Source: Microbacterium sp. CH12i
GTDB lineage: Bacteria > Actinomycetota > Actinomycetes > Actinomycetales > Microbacteriaceae
Length of the DNA: 64,000 bases
Assembly (NCBI RefSeq): GCF_000685355.1
Contig: NZ_JHET01000001.1
Location: forward strand, 1-64,000
Direction of reading: 5' to 3'
Shown here: positions 40,312-48,579 of the stretch, piece after piece
Layout of the letters: each line of letters opens with the position of its first letter
Position numbering within the stretch: position 1 is the stretch's first letter
Notes under the pieces: model-generated
What the model saw: the letters and a program-made list of their open reading frames with translations, nothing else
Databases searched by the model: none
What the model was told of the DNA's origin: nothing
Position numbers and translations under genes: made by a program

Positions 40312-42834
40312 ATGCGTATTCCCGCCGCGTCATTCGCCGGACACCTGATGTGGACTCGCACCGGAACGATCTGGGCGACATGGCGTCTACAGGGGCTTCC
40401 TCACGGATATGGGACGGAAGAACTGCAGTACCTCGTGCTCGGTCAGCACCAGGCGCTCTTCCAGTCGCTGCGCGGGGAGGCATTGCTGATCGGCTTGTGT
40501 GCCACGACCGACCCTGTCGACATCGTCGACAAGATGCTCGCCGGCGTCGACATCCGAGAGCAGCCCATCTGGGCAGAGGAGTGCGCGCTGACTTTGGACT
40601 CCCTCGAGGAGATCTCTTTGGGTGAGCGTGCGTTCTGGCTGGCCGTACCACTGGCTGCCGGCAATTGGCGTACACGATCGCGGGCTACCGTCCGTGCGGG
40701 CGTCGAGCAGTTTCGGGAGCAGCTGGCATTGCCGAGGATCGTTCCCTCACCGGCAGAGGTCGCATCTGCGATGGTCGCGGCGAAGGAGATCGAGAACCGA
40801 ATCCCCGCAGACTTCAACGCACGCCCTTCCACTGTCGCCGAGCAGGTATGGATGGCGCTTCACTCGCAGCACCGCGGGTTGAATATAGATAGCTCGGTTC
40901 CCGAGACTGACGCGCTCGGCGGGATCGCCGAGGTTCCTGCCACACAGCTGCCCACCGCAATGCCGAACCCGTGGCTCGACGAGAGTGGCCAGTCGGACCT
41001 ATCACCGTCAGAACTCAAGCGGTTTCTGCCCTTCAATCGCCGCTACCTCAAGGTGCAGAGCCCGCATTCTGAGGCACCCAGTTATCAGGTCTTGCAGGCC
41101 GTTGTCGGCGGCCCTAAGGGGGGCTGGCTGATGCCCGGCGTTGAGTGGATCTCCCGCGTTGAGCAGTACGAGCTCGACGTCGACTGGGCTATCCGTCTCA
41201 CCGTGACTAGTGCCGAGGCGGTGAAGCGCCGCAACAAGCGTGCTGAGGAGCAGCTGCTCGACCAGGTCGATCAGCAATCAGGAACGCTCGCAATCACCGG
41301 TAGTGGATCGGATCTCGCTCAAGTCGCTGAATCCCTCGCGGCCTATCACGCCTCGCTCAACACCAGCGACAAGGAGGTCGAGGTTCAAGCGACCGTCATC
41401 TACGCCGTAGGTGGACCCACACCGGAGATCGCGCAGGCCCGTGCACGTTACGTCGCCGCAGACTACAAGGCCAGCGACTTCCTCCTCGAGGCGCCTGTTG
41501 GCGGGCAGGAAGAGCTCTGGTGGGGGATGCAGCCCGGCGTGCCCACGTCCCGGATCGTACGCGACTTGGCACAGATCACGACGGGCCGAGAATTCGCATC
41601 TGGACTGCCGATCGTCAGCAACACCCTTGGTGATGACCGCGGCATCCGCCTTGGCGACAACGTCACGACCGGCCGGCACACGCCGATCCTCATCGACCTG
41701 CACGGGAACATTCGCGCTGACTCCTCTGGAAGCTTCGGCGTGGTCGCGGAACTCGGTGCAGGCAAGAGCGTGCTGCTCAAGTCGGTGGCCGGCGACGTGC
41801 TGGATCGTGGCGGCCGGATCGTCGCACTGGACCGCACCGTAGCGCGAGAATACGCGACATTCGCGGAGTCGCTCAACAGCAAGGTGGTGCGGGTCGTGGA
41901 CCTCCTCGAGCCTGAATGGTCCCTGGACCCGCTGCGAGTACTTGGCCCTCGAAAGGGGGCACGCATGGTGCAGTCACTGTTCGCTCTGATGCTCGGCATC
42001 CAGACGATGGACACTCGCGGGGTGCAGCTGTCTGGGCTGCTCGAAGCCGATTACATGGAAACAAACAAGATCAACAGCCTTGGCACGCTGATGACGCACC
42101 TGTCGCAGCTGGGGGAGCAGAATCCCATCGCAGCCGAATTGCTCGGCCTCATCCGCGTGGTGGCCAGCAAAGACTTCGGCGCCGTCCTGTTCGATGCAGC
42201 CATTCCTGCCCTGGATCTCGCCGCCGACGCGATCGTGTTCACCACACGCGGCCTGAACTTGCCAGACCGTTCCGAGGTTGAGAACGAGCACCTGTTCAAG
42301 CAGATGCCGATCGAGAAGATCGTCGGCCGAGCGATGTACGCCATGCTCGCGCAGCTGACCCGCGAGGTGTGCTTCTTGGAGCGCGGACGATTCGCCCTTG
42401 CGATCTTCGACGAGGCGCACCACATCACTGCCTCACGGGACGGCGAAGCCGAACTGCAGACATTCTTCCGCGACGGCCGCAAGCACGACGCCGCGGCCGC
42501 GATCGGATCTCACGACCCCCACGACTTCGGCGACGAGGTCACTCGAGGACTGATCCCCATCCGCTTCGTTATGCGCCAGCGGGACGAGACACTCGCCAAG
42601 CGCGCTCTGGAATGGCTGGGCTTGCCCGCAGACCAGAACATGGTGCGCGAGGTCATGACGAATCTGAGCCCGATCGGCGCTGACCGGAAGGTGCCCGTCG
42701 AGCGTCGCGGCGAGGGGATCATGCGTGATGTCCGTGGCCGTTACGGGAAGTTTCGCAAGACGCTCCCCGCCCGCCCCGAGCGCCGTCAGGCGGTGCTCTC
42801 CACTCCATCCACTTCGACCGTGGAGATTTCATGA
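40312..42834 (+). CDS. VirB4/TcpF-type conjugation ATPase
   Basis: 840 residues. N-terminal VirB4 domain to about residue 400, then the AAA+ motor: Walker A in VVAELGAGKSVLLK (near 480), RIVALDRTVAREYATF, Walker B FALAIFDEAHHI (near 694) and an arginine-finger region RFVMRQRDETLAKRAL. It energises the secretion channel. Its last codons overlap the next start by 4 bases. Complete and free of frame breaks, so the core of the transfer machine looks functional. Confidence 0.88.
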   Translation: MRIPAASFAGHLMWTRTGTIWATWRLQGLPHGYGTEELQYLVLGQHQALFQSLRGEALLIGLCATTDPVDIVDKMLAGVDIREQPIWAEECALTLDSLEEISLGERAFWLAVPLAAGNWRTRSRATVRAGVEQFREQLALPRIVPSPAEVASAMVAAKEIENRIPADFNARPSTVAEQVWMALHSQHRGLNIDSSVPETDALGGIAEVPATQLPTAMPNPWLDESGQSDLSPSELKRFLPFNRRYLKVQSPHSEAPSYQVLQAVVGGPKGGWLMPGVEWISRVEQYELDVDWAIRLTVTSAEAVKRRNKRAEEQLLDQVDQQSGTLAITGSGSDLAQVAESLAAYHASLNTSDKEVEVQATVIYAVGGPTPEIAQARARYVAADYKASDFLLEAPVGGQEELWWGMQPGVPTSRIVRDLAQITTGREFASGLPIVSNTLGDDRGIRLGDNVTTGRHTPILIDLHGNIRADSSGSFGVVAELGAGKSVLLKSVAGDVLDRGGRIVALDRTVAREYATFAESLNSKVVRVVDLLEPEWSLDPLRVLGPRKGARMVQSLFALMLGIQTMDTRGVQLSGLLEADYMETNKINSLGTLMTHLSQLGEQNPIAAELLGLIRVVASKDFGAVLFDAAIPALDLAADAIVFTTRGLNLPDRSEVENEHLFKQMPIEKIVGRAMYAMLAQLTREVCFLERGRFALAIFDEAHHITASRDGEAELQTFFRDGRKHDAAAAIGSHDPHDFGDEVTRGLIPIRFVMRQRDETLAKRALEWLGLPADQNMVREVMTNLSPIGADRKVPVERRGEGIMRDVRGRYGKFRKTLPARPERRQAVLSTPSTSTVEIS

Positions 42835-44783
42835 TCACGTACTACGCCGATGCCTTCCGCACGATGGGCGGGTGGATCTGGCGAGCTCGCATCTGGGCAC
42901 ACCAGCACCCTGCACGCGCGCGCGTCCTCGCGGTGGTCTTGCTGGTCGGGTACTTCGTCTTCGCCCAGGCGAGGGCAGCACACGCGGCCGGTTTCCTCCC
43001 CGATGGTGTCGACTACACCGATTCTCACGGCAACGCCTTCTCGCAGTACACGACTATCGACATCGACGCGGGTGATGTGTGGAGCCCCGGAAAGGTCGTC
43101 GTCAACTTCGTCGTGCAGCTGCTCTGGTCGATCCAGTACTTCGCAACAGGCGTGATCCTCTGGCTGTTCGACTTCCTACTCAGCTTCGAGTGGGTGGCAT
43201 GGTTGTCTACCCCGTTCAACACCCTCGCAGTGTGGCTGCAGGAACAACTCGGTGAGCTCAACTGGATCCCCTTCGCCCTGATGATCAGCGCACTCGTCGG
43301 CGGCCTCGCGCTATTCGTCGGCCGAGTCTCGGGCGGTCTCTGGGAAATGCTCATCGCGGCCGTCATCGCGGTGCTGGCAGTTGGTGTCCTCGCCAACCCC
43401 GTTGCATCCCTGACTGCTGCAGGCGGCGTTCTGGATAAGGCGCAGGATTTCGGTGGGCAGTTGGCCACATCGATCGTCGTGGATGCTGATGCACAAACAG
43501 ATGACACGTCATTGTCGGCGTCCGTGAATGCCACGCTCATGGATGTCTTCGTGCGGATCCCGTTTCAGGTGATCTCCTACGCGCAGGTGCTGCCAGATCA
43601 GTGCCAAGGATCGTTCGACACCTTTATCCAGACCGGCGAGCCGCAAGCGTCGTTACGTGATTGCGCCCCGGAGGCTGCGGTCTTCGCCCACGATAACCCT
43701 GGCGGAATGAACATCCTCAACGCGATGGTCAACGGTGGTGGTGTCACCGTCATGTTCATCTTTGGGATGGTGATCGCTGCGCTGCTGATGATCTCTGTGG
43801 TGTTCTTCCTGATCGCCGCGATCAAGGCGATGCTCATGGTCTACCTCGCGATCCTCCCGATCAACCGCGAGCCGCTGTGGAAGGCGCTCTCGGACATGTA
43901 CATGGGAGCGATCAGCCTCATGGTGATGACAGTCTGCTTAGCGCTCTATCTCAAACTCACTACCTGGATCATGGGCCAGACCGGCGGGCTGCCGCATCAG
44001 TTGCGGATGGTGTTCCTGATCCTCTTCCTGATCATTGTGATCATCCTGATCTTCCGCGCCCGCCGGGCAACACTGCGCGCCGGCCACGGAGTCGCCCAGC
44101 ACTTGAGCAAGCTCGGCCTCGGCATGCGTCCGATGCCGAAGGACTCCAACGCACTACTCAAGATGAGCGCGATCGCGAGCATGGCGAACACCGCATCCGG
44201 TCTACTCAAACGGCTCCCCTCGAAGAGCCCCGGGCTCGAGGCCAAGCCGCTGCCACAGACGCCGGTTCCGGAAGAGCCCATCAACCTCACACAAGTACGT
44301 ACCCCTGGCTCGCCCCCAGGAGGCTCCGGAGGCAGCGCAGGGGCTCCCAGGGCAGCAATCGGTGCAACCGGTGCGCACAGGGCTCTCGGTGCCGCTGGTG
44401 CAGCCACAGCGGTTGCCAGGGGTGCCGCCACAGGCGGAGTGGCGGGTGCCGCGACCGCGGGTGCGGTGGTCGTCGGGAAAGCGGCTGCGAGGAAGGCAAC
44501 AGGTAAGGCGGCCTCTGCAGCCACGAACGCCCTAGTACGTCGTACGACGCCACAGGCAGCCCCGGTTGATGTCGGCGAGCTCAAAGTGGTCAAGAGCGCC
44601 GAGTCCACCCCAAGCCGGATCGAGGTCGATTCCCGAGGCGTGGCTACGGCGCGCCGGAAGACGACGAGCCCGGTCCAGAACATCTCATCTCTGCCTCAAC
44701 GGCCGGTGCAGCGACCCTCAACACGAGCACTCGAGCGACGCCAGCAGCTTGAGGCATACCGACCCAAGGCGCTGGCCAACTGA
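42831..44783 (+). CDS. VirB6/TcpH-like polytopic membrane protein
   Basis: 650 residues. One N-terminal helix (VLAVVLLVGYFVFAQARAAHAAG), a short exposed region, then about six membrane helices between residues 90 and 410 (ALVGGLALFVGR, GVTVMFIFGMVIAALLMISVVFFLIAAIKAMLMVYLAILPI, MVFLILFLIIVIILIF), followed by a ~230-residue cytoplasmic tail rich in Ala, Gly and basic residues. This is the VirB6-type pore subunit of Gram-positive type IV systems. Overlaps both neighbours, so it belongs firmly to the operon. Confidence 0.8.
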   Translation: MITYYADAFRTMGGWIWRARIWAHQHPARARVLAVVLLVGYFVFAQARAAHAAGFLPDGVDYTDSHGNAFSQYTTIDIDAGDVWSPGKVVVNFVVQLLWSIQYFATGVILWLFDFLLSFEWVAWLSTPFNTLAVWLQEQLGELNWIPFALMISALVGGLALFVGRVSGGLWEMLIAAVIAVLAVGVLANPVASLTAAGGVLDKAQDFGGQLATSIVVDADAQTDDTSLSASVNATLMDVFVRIPFQVISYAQVLPDQCQGSFDTFIQTGEPQASLRDCAPEAAVFAHDNPGGMNILNAMVNGGGVTVMFIFGMVIAALLMISVVFFLIAAIKAMLMVYLAILPINREPLWKALSDMYMGAISLMVMTVCLALYLKLTTWIMGQTGGLPHQLRMVFLILFLIIVIILIFRARRATLRAGHGVAQHLSKLGLGMRPMPKDSNALLKMSAIASMANTASGLLKRLPSKSPGLEAKPLPQTPVPEEPINLTQVRTPGSPPGGSGGSAGAPRAAIGATGAHRALGAAGAATAVARGAATGGVAGAATAGAVVVGKAAARKATGKAASAATNALVRRTTPQAAPVDVGELKVVKSAESTPSRIEVDSRGVATARRKTTSPVQNISSLPQRPVQRPSTRALERRQQLEAYRPKALAN

Positions 44784-46045
44784 TGTCCACCGACGCCGTC
44801 GACGAAGAGAGCGGATCGCTCTGGAATAAGCTCCTTGCGATCGGCCTGGTACTCGTAGCGGTGTTCGTGCTTGTGGTCGGTGGATTCTTCGCCGTGTTCA
44901 TGGGCGTTATCGCCGCAGCGGCCGGTGCAGTGGGCGATGAGACCCAGTGCGTGCCGCAGTCGACGACGGGGTGGGCGGGTATTTCATCTGAGGCATCAGC
45001 CGCCGCGGCACCTGACTCGATGGAGATCCCGTACGGGAAAAACGGAACAGTGACACTCGACGCAAAGCAACTAGCGATCGCGTCGCGGATCATCGCCATT
45101 GGCAGCCAGCTGCGTGTTTCAGACAAGGGGATCAAGGTCGCGTTCATGACTGCCCTGCAGGAATCACGCCTGAGAATGCTGGCGAGCTCGCGAGTACCGG
45201 AGTCCCTCGACTACCCCCACGACGGGGTCGGCAGTGACCACGACAGCGTGAATCCCTTCCAGCAACGCCCCTCGTCTGGATGGGGCAGCGTTGCAGAACT
45301 CATGAATCTCGACTACTCGATAAAGGCATTCTTCGGCGGTCCAGACGGACCCAACGGCGGCTCCCCACGCGGTTTGCTCGATGTCAGCGGCTGGGAGAGC
45401 ATGCATCCGGGCGAAGCCGCGCAGACAGTGCAAGTGAGTGCGTTCCCGGATGCGTACGACAAGTGGGAGGCGGCGGCCGAGCAACTGATGAGCACGCTGG
45501 GACCTGGCGTTGCCGACTGCAGCGGGGGTGTCACCGGAGAGATCGCGCTGCCTCTGCAGTCGGACTACAACCAAACCAGCGACTACGGCCCTCGCAACGC
45601 GGGAGTCGCTGGTGCTTCCAGCTGGCACGCCGCGATCGACTTGCAGCGCTGGCCGGCCCCGTGCGGAGATCCGGTCTACGCGATCTTGCCCGGGAAGGTC
45701 GTTCTTTCGAGTGCCCTTTGGCTGTCGATCGAGCACGCAGACGGCTACGTCGTGTCCTACCTGCACATGTTCAAATCGCAGCGTCTCGTCGACGTCGGCG
45801 ACACCGTTGAGGCTGGCCAGCAGGTCGGGGTCACAGGCAACGTGCAGCCGTCGAGCGGATGCCACCTAGATCTTCGGATCAATGTCGAGAACAACACCAA
45901 CCCGGATGTAGCCGGACTGATCCTCTCGCAGAATGAGACGCGGATCCCACCCGCGCGAGACTCCTGGAACTACAACTACGTCAACCCGGAAGACTTCTTC
46001 GCCCTCTGGGGAGTCGAGCTTTGCCCCGCCGGCACTTGTAAATAG
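44783..46045 (+). CDS. Cell-wall hydrolase of the conjugation system (muramidase-like plus M23 peptidase)
   Basis: 420 residues. One N-terminal membrane helix (LLAIGLVLVAVFVLVVGGFFAVFMG), a muramidase-like domain with the candidate catalytic Glu in FMTALQESRLRML (near residue 128), then an M23/LytM domain from about 255. The Zn site has H-x-x-x-D in SSWHAAIDLQ (near 281) but the usual H-x-H is H-L-D in GCHLDLRI (near 363), so the last His ligand is replaced by Asp. It should open peptidoglycan for the channel, in the VirB1/TcpG position. Last core gene of the operon. Confidence 0.82.
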   Translation: MSTDAVDEESGSLWNKLLAIGLVLVAVFVLVVGGFFAVFMGVIAAAAGAVGDETQCVPQSTTGWAGISSEASAAAAPDSMEIPYGKNGTVTLDAKQLAIASRIIAIGSQLRVSDKGIKVAFMTALQESRLRMLASSRVPESLDYPHDGVGSDHDSVNPFQQRPSSGWGSVAELMNLDYSIKAFFGGPDGPNGGSPRGLLDVSGWESMHPGEAAQTVQVSAFPDAYDKWEAAAEQLMSTLGPGVADCSGGVTGEIALPLQSDYNQTSDYGPRNAGVAGASSWHAAIDLQRWPAPCGDPVYAILPGKVVLSSALWLSIEHADGYVVSYLHMFKSQRLVDVGDTVEAGQQVGVTGNVQPSSGCHLDLRINVENNTNPDVAGLILSQNETRIPPARDSWNYNYVNPEDFFALWGVELCPAGTCK

Positions 46046-46130
46046 CTGTTGCCACCAAGGCTTCCGGGATCATCGAGCGGGTAGTCTACAAAGACCCCCA
46101 AACCCGCAAGATTTTCTGATTATCCAGACG

Positions 46131-46718
46131 GTGATTGTGACCGATCCAGACGCCCCCGACGTCAATGATCCGGCCCAGAACAGTGCGCAAGCACGCACAA
46201 CGGCAACCGGCTATCGTTCCGTGTCGTATTTCCTCCCGGCATCCCTGCATGCGCGGCTCAAGGCCGCGTGGTGGGCGACTCGCGATCTCGTCGACGGGGC
46301 GCCGACGCTATCAGCGCTCGTCGAGCGGATCTTCGTCACTGAGGTTTCTCGACTCGAGCAAGAGCACAACGCCGGAGCTCCGTTTCCCGAGGCGCCGCGT
46401 GGAGCTCAAGGGCACCGAGGGTCGTCATCAGAGGATCACCGCTACGTCGCCTACTACCTCCCCGCGCTCCTGCACACGCGGCTCAAAGCGGCATGGTGGG
46501 CGACGCGCAGCGCTACCTCACCGACACTGTCGGCGCTCGTCGAGCGAGTCTTCGTCGAGGAGGCGAGCCGACTCGAGGGAAGCCATAACGCAGGCGAGGT
46601 CTTCTCACCTGCGCCGGACTCGGCTCGTGGCGTGAGTGTGGCAGCGGCCCGCCGGCAGGGTGAGTGGTTGCGCCGAGAGTGGGAGACACGTCGTGGAGAA
46701 GCGACGACCGACTCTTGA
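46131..46718 (+). CDS. Tandem ribbon-helix-helix protein (partition-like)
   Basis: 195 residues from GTG 46131 (GTG 46137 also possible). Two near-identical ~60-residue units: YRSVSYFLPASLHARLKAAWWATR … LSALVERIFVTEVSRLEQEHNAG and HRYVAYYLPALLHTRLKAAWWATR … LSALVERVFVEEASRLEGSHNAG. Each resembles the ParB-type RHH domain of actinobacterial plasmids. The duplication means one chain could form a whole RHH dimer. It lies right before the IS5-family insertion. A DNA-binding centromere or autoregulator role is likely. Confidence 0.72.
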   Translation: MIVTDPDAPDVNDPAQNSAQARTTATGYRSVSYFLPASLHARLKAAWWATRDLVDGAPTLSALVERIFVTEVSRLEQEHNAGAPFPEAPRGAQGHRGSSSEDHRYVAYYLPALLHTRLKAAWWATRSATSPTLSALVERVFVEEASRLEGSHNAGEVFSPAPDSARGVSVAAARRQGEWLRREWETRRGEATTDS

Positions 46719-46732
46719 GCGTGAGTGATCTA

Positions 46733-47653
46733 GGGCGTGTTGCTAAATCCTGTTCCGCTTGGCGGGCGATCCTTGAAGCGTGTCGCGAGATGTCATCACA
46801 GACGAGGCGTGGGAGCTGATCAAGGACGTGTTTCCGCCGGCGAGGACGCGTGGTCGCCCTCCCGTCGATCGACGCATGGTTGTCGAGGCGACCGCGTGGC
46901 GGTTCCGGACGGGGACGGCGTGGCGTGATCTGCCCGAGCGGTTCGGGAACTGGAACACGATGTACAAGAACTTCCGTCGCTGGGCGGCCGACGGTGTCTG
47001 GGAAGACCTCCTCACCCACGTGCAGAAGCGGGCGTCTCTGCAGGGCGAGATCGACTGGGTCGTGTCGGTGGACTCCTCGATCGCGCGTGTCCACCAGCAC
47101 GGCGCGACCCTGCCCCGCGACACGGGGGGCTCCGGCGAACTACAAGAAGTACGGGCCGGAACCTCCTGACCACGCGATCGGCCGGTCACGAGGCGGTTTG
47201 ACGACGAAGATCCACCTCGTCTGCGACGGGCAGGCGCGGGCGTTGGCATTCGTGCTCACGGGCGGGCAGATCGCAGACACCAGCATGTTCACCGACACCC
47301 TCGACGAGATCCACGTCCGTGGCCGAGGCCCTGCACGCACGAGACCCGACCGGGTGCTCGCGGACAAGGGCTACCCGTCAAAGAAGAACCGGGCGTGGCT
47401 GCGCGAGCACGGCATCAAGGCCACGATCCCCGAGCGCGACGACCAGATCGCGCACCGACGCAAGCGACCCGGTCGCCCGATCAACTTCGGCCTCGAGCAG
47501 CAGCAACGCTACAAGGGCCGCAACGTCGTCGAACGATGCTTCAGCTTCATCAAGCAGTGGCGAGGACTCGCGTCACGCTACGACAAGACCGCCACCTCAT
47601 ACGCAGCCGGACTCAACCTCGCCGCAGCACTCCAATGGATATAGCAACACGGC
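46733..47653 (+). mobile_element. IS5-family (IS427-like) insertion sequence
   Basis: 921 bases. Terminal inverted repeats: left GGGCGTGTTGCTAAATCC (46733-46750), right complement GGCCGTGTTGCTATATCC (47636-47653), 3 mismatches. CTA directly repeated at 46730-46732 and 47654-47656 is the target duplication. It sits between the tandem RHH gene and the coupling-protein operon, without breaking a recognisable gene. Confidence 0.92.
46780..47644 (+). CDS. IS5-family transposase in two frames
   Basis: First frame MSRDVITDEAWELIKDVFPP to about 47125, with the catalytic Asp in WVVSVDSSIARVH. The second frame (GAPANYKKYGP, then DRVLADKGYPSKKNR and the Glu region NVVERCFSFIKQWR) continues to 47644. 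The join falls in a six-G run (47124-47129): the second half is in the +1 frame relative to the first. IS427-group elements commonly fuse such frames by programmed slippage, so this need not be damage; one G fewer would also make a single frame. DDE motif complete across the two halves. Confidence 0.88.
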
Positions 47654-47659
47654 CTAGTG

Positions 47660-48030
47660 GGCATGCCACCGCTCATGCTGCACAGCTATAGCGGCAGGTC
47701 AGCGCTACACAACTAGATCCGCGGAATACCGGCAAGTCCGAGGGATCGAGTTGTTCCCTCGATGTCGCGGGTGCTCTAGCTGCGGTGTTGTGAGGATATA
47801 GCGCCCCTGGATATTACTTACAGCTGGGGGAGGTCTGGCCCCGCTCCCGCTTCCGCTGGTCGCTTGGCGGGGCCAGCCTACCACGGGTGTCAAGTGCGGA
47901 GGTGGCGGCGATATTGCGCCGATGTGGTGATGATCTGCGCGCAACACCACATCGGTAGAGCTCCAACTCTCGCGTTGAACACCCTCGATGCCGGGGACAC
48001 CATAAGTGCGTCAGAGAAGGAATCTCCAGA
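47660..48030. other. Intergenic region before the coupling-protein operon
   Basis: About 370 bases with no supported gene. Inverted short words such as GATCGAGTTGTTCCCTCGAT (47745-47764) occur, and the stretch CCACATCGGTAGAGC near 47947 looks promoter-proximal, but I see nothing I can name. Given the neighbours it is one place where an origin of transfer could lie. Confidence 0.4.
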
Positions 48031-48035
48031 GCCTC

Positions 48036-48069
48036 TGTCCGCGAAGACCGATCCGTGCGGCCTATATGA
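48036..48069 (+). promoter_or_regulatory. Shared 34-bp conjugation promoter, copy 4
   Basis: TGTCCGCGAAGACCG … GGCCTATATGA, 34 bases, upstream of the zinc-ribbon / TcpA operon that starts at 48116. Confidence 0.75.
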
Positions 48070-48115
48070 CTCAGAAGGATGCGAGATCCGCATCCGAACT
48101 CAGGAGGCCTGGATC

Positions 48116-48448
48116 ATGAGGAAGCTCAGCATCTTGCGCATGCCCCACAGTCGGAGCGCCGCGCGTAAAGATCGGGAGCGACCGTTCGCGGTCGGTGCGG
48201 CGGGTGGCATACAGGCATCGGTCCCGGTCGATCCCGTTGCGGTCATTGACGAATACGCGAGCACCTTGCTGGGGCGGTCGATCGATGGCGACGGCGCTGG
48301 CACCGAGGGATGCCCAGGGTGCGGCGAGAGCTTCGATTCGCGATGGAACTTCTGCCCCGGCTGCCGATATCTCCTGCGAGTGCGTTGCCACCGCTGTGGT
48401 GGTCGAGTCAAGCTCGGGCATCTGTGTCGACGGGTGCGGGGGCTGTGA
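48116..48448 (+). CDS. Small zinc-ribbon protein
   Basis: 110 residues, ATG 48116 after CAGGAGG. The C-terminal half holds three CxxC pairs: CPGCGESFDSRWNFCPGC and VRCHRCGGRVKLGHLC, a double zinc ribbon. The N-terminus is basic (MRKLSILRMPHSRSAARKDRERP). Stop and next start overlap (TGATG). Probable nucleic-acid or protein adaptor for the coupling ATPase operon. Confidence 0.65.
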   Translation: MRKLSILRMPHSRSAARKDRERPFAVGAAGGIQASVPVDPVAVIDEYASTLLGRSIDGDGAGTEGCPGCGESFDSRWNFCPGCRYLLRVRCHRCGGRVKLGHLCRRVRGL

Positions 48449-48579
48449 TGGCGACTCGAGTAGTGCGGTCGCCGGCACGTACGGCAGCAGGCTCGTTCTC
48501 CCCGCTGGGTGTGTTGCCGCGCCGTCAGCTGACGGGGGTGGTTCCCGCTGTCGTGGCATTAGCGGCCGCGGCGTCGTGA
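48448..48579 (+). CDS. Very small membrane protein
   Basis: 43 residues, MATRVVRSPARTAAG … LTGVVPAVVALAAAAS. Basic start then one hydrophobic C-terminal segment. It fits exactly between overlapping stops and starts (48446-48450 and 48576-48579), which argues it is translated although too short for homology. Confidence 0.5.
   Translation: MATRVVRSPARTAAGSFSPLGVLPRRQLTGVVPAVVALAAAAS

Noticed and set aside
47720..47960. oriT beside the coupling-protein operon
   Set aside because: Some short inverted words occur, but there is no recognisable nic consensus and no relaxase to pair with, so it is described only as an empty region.
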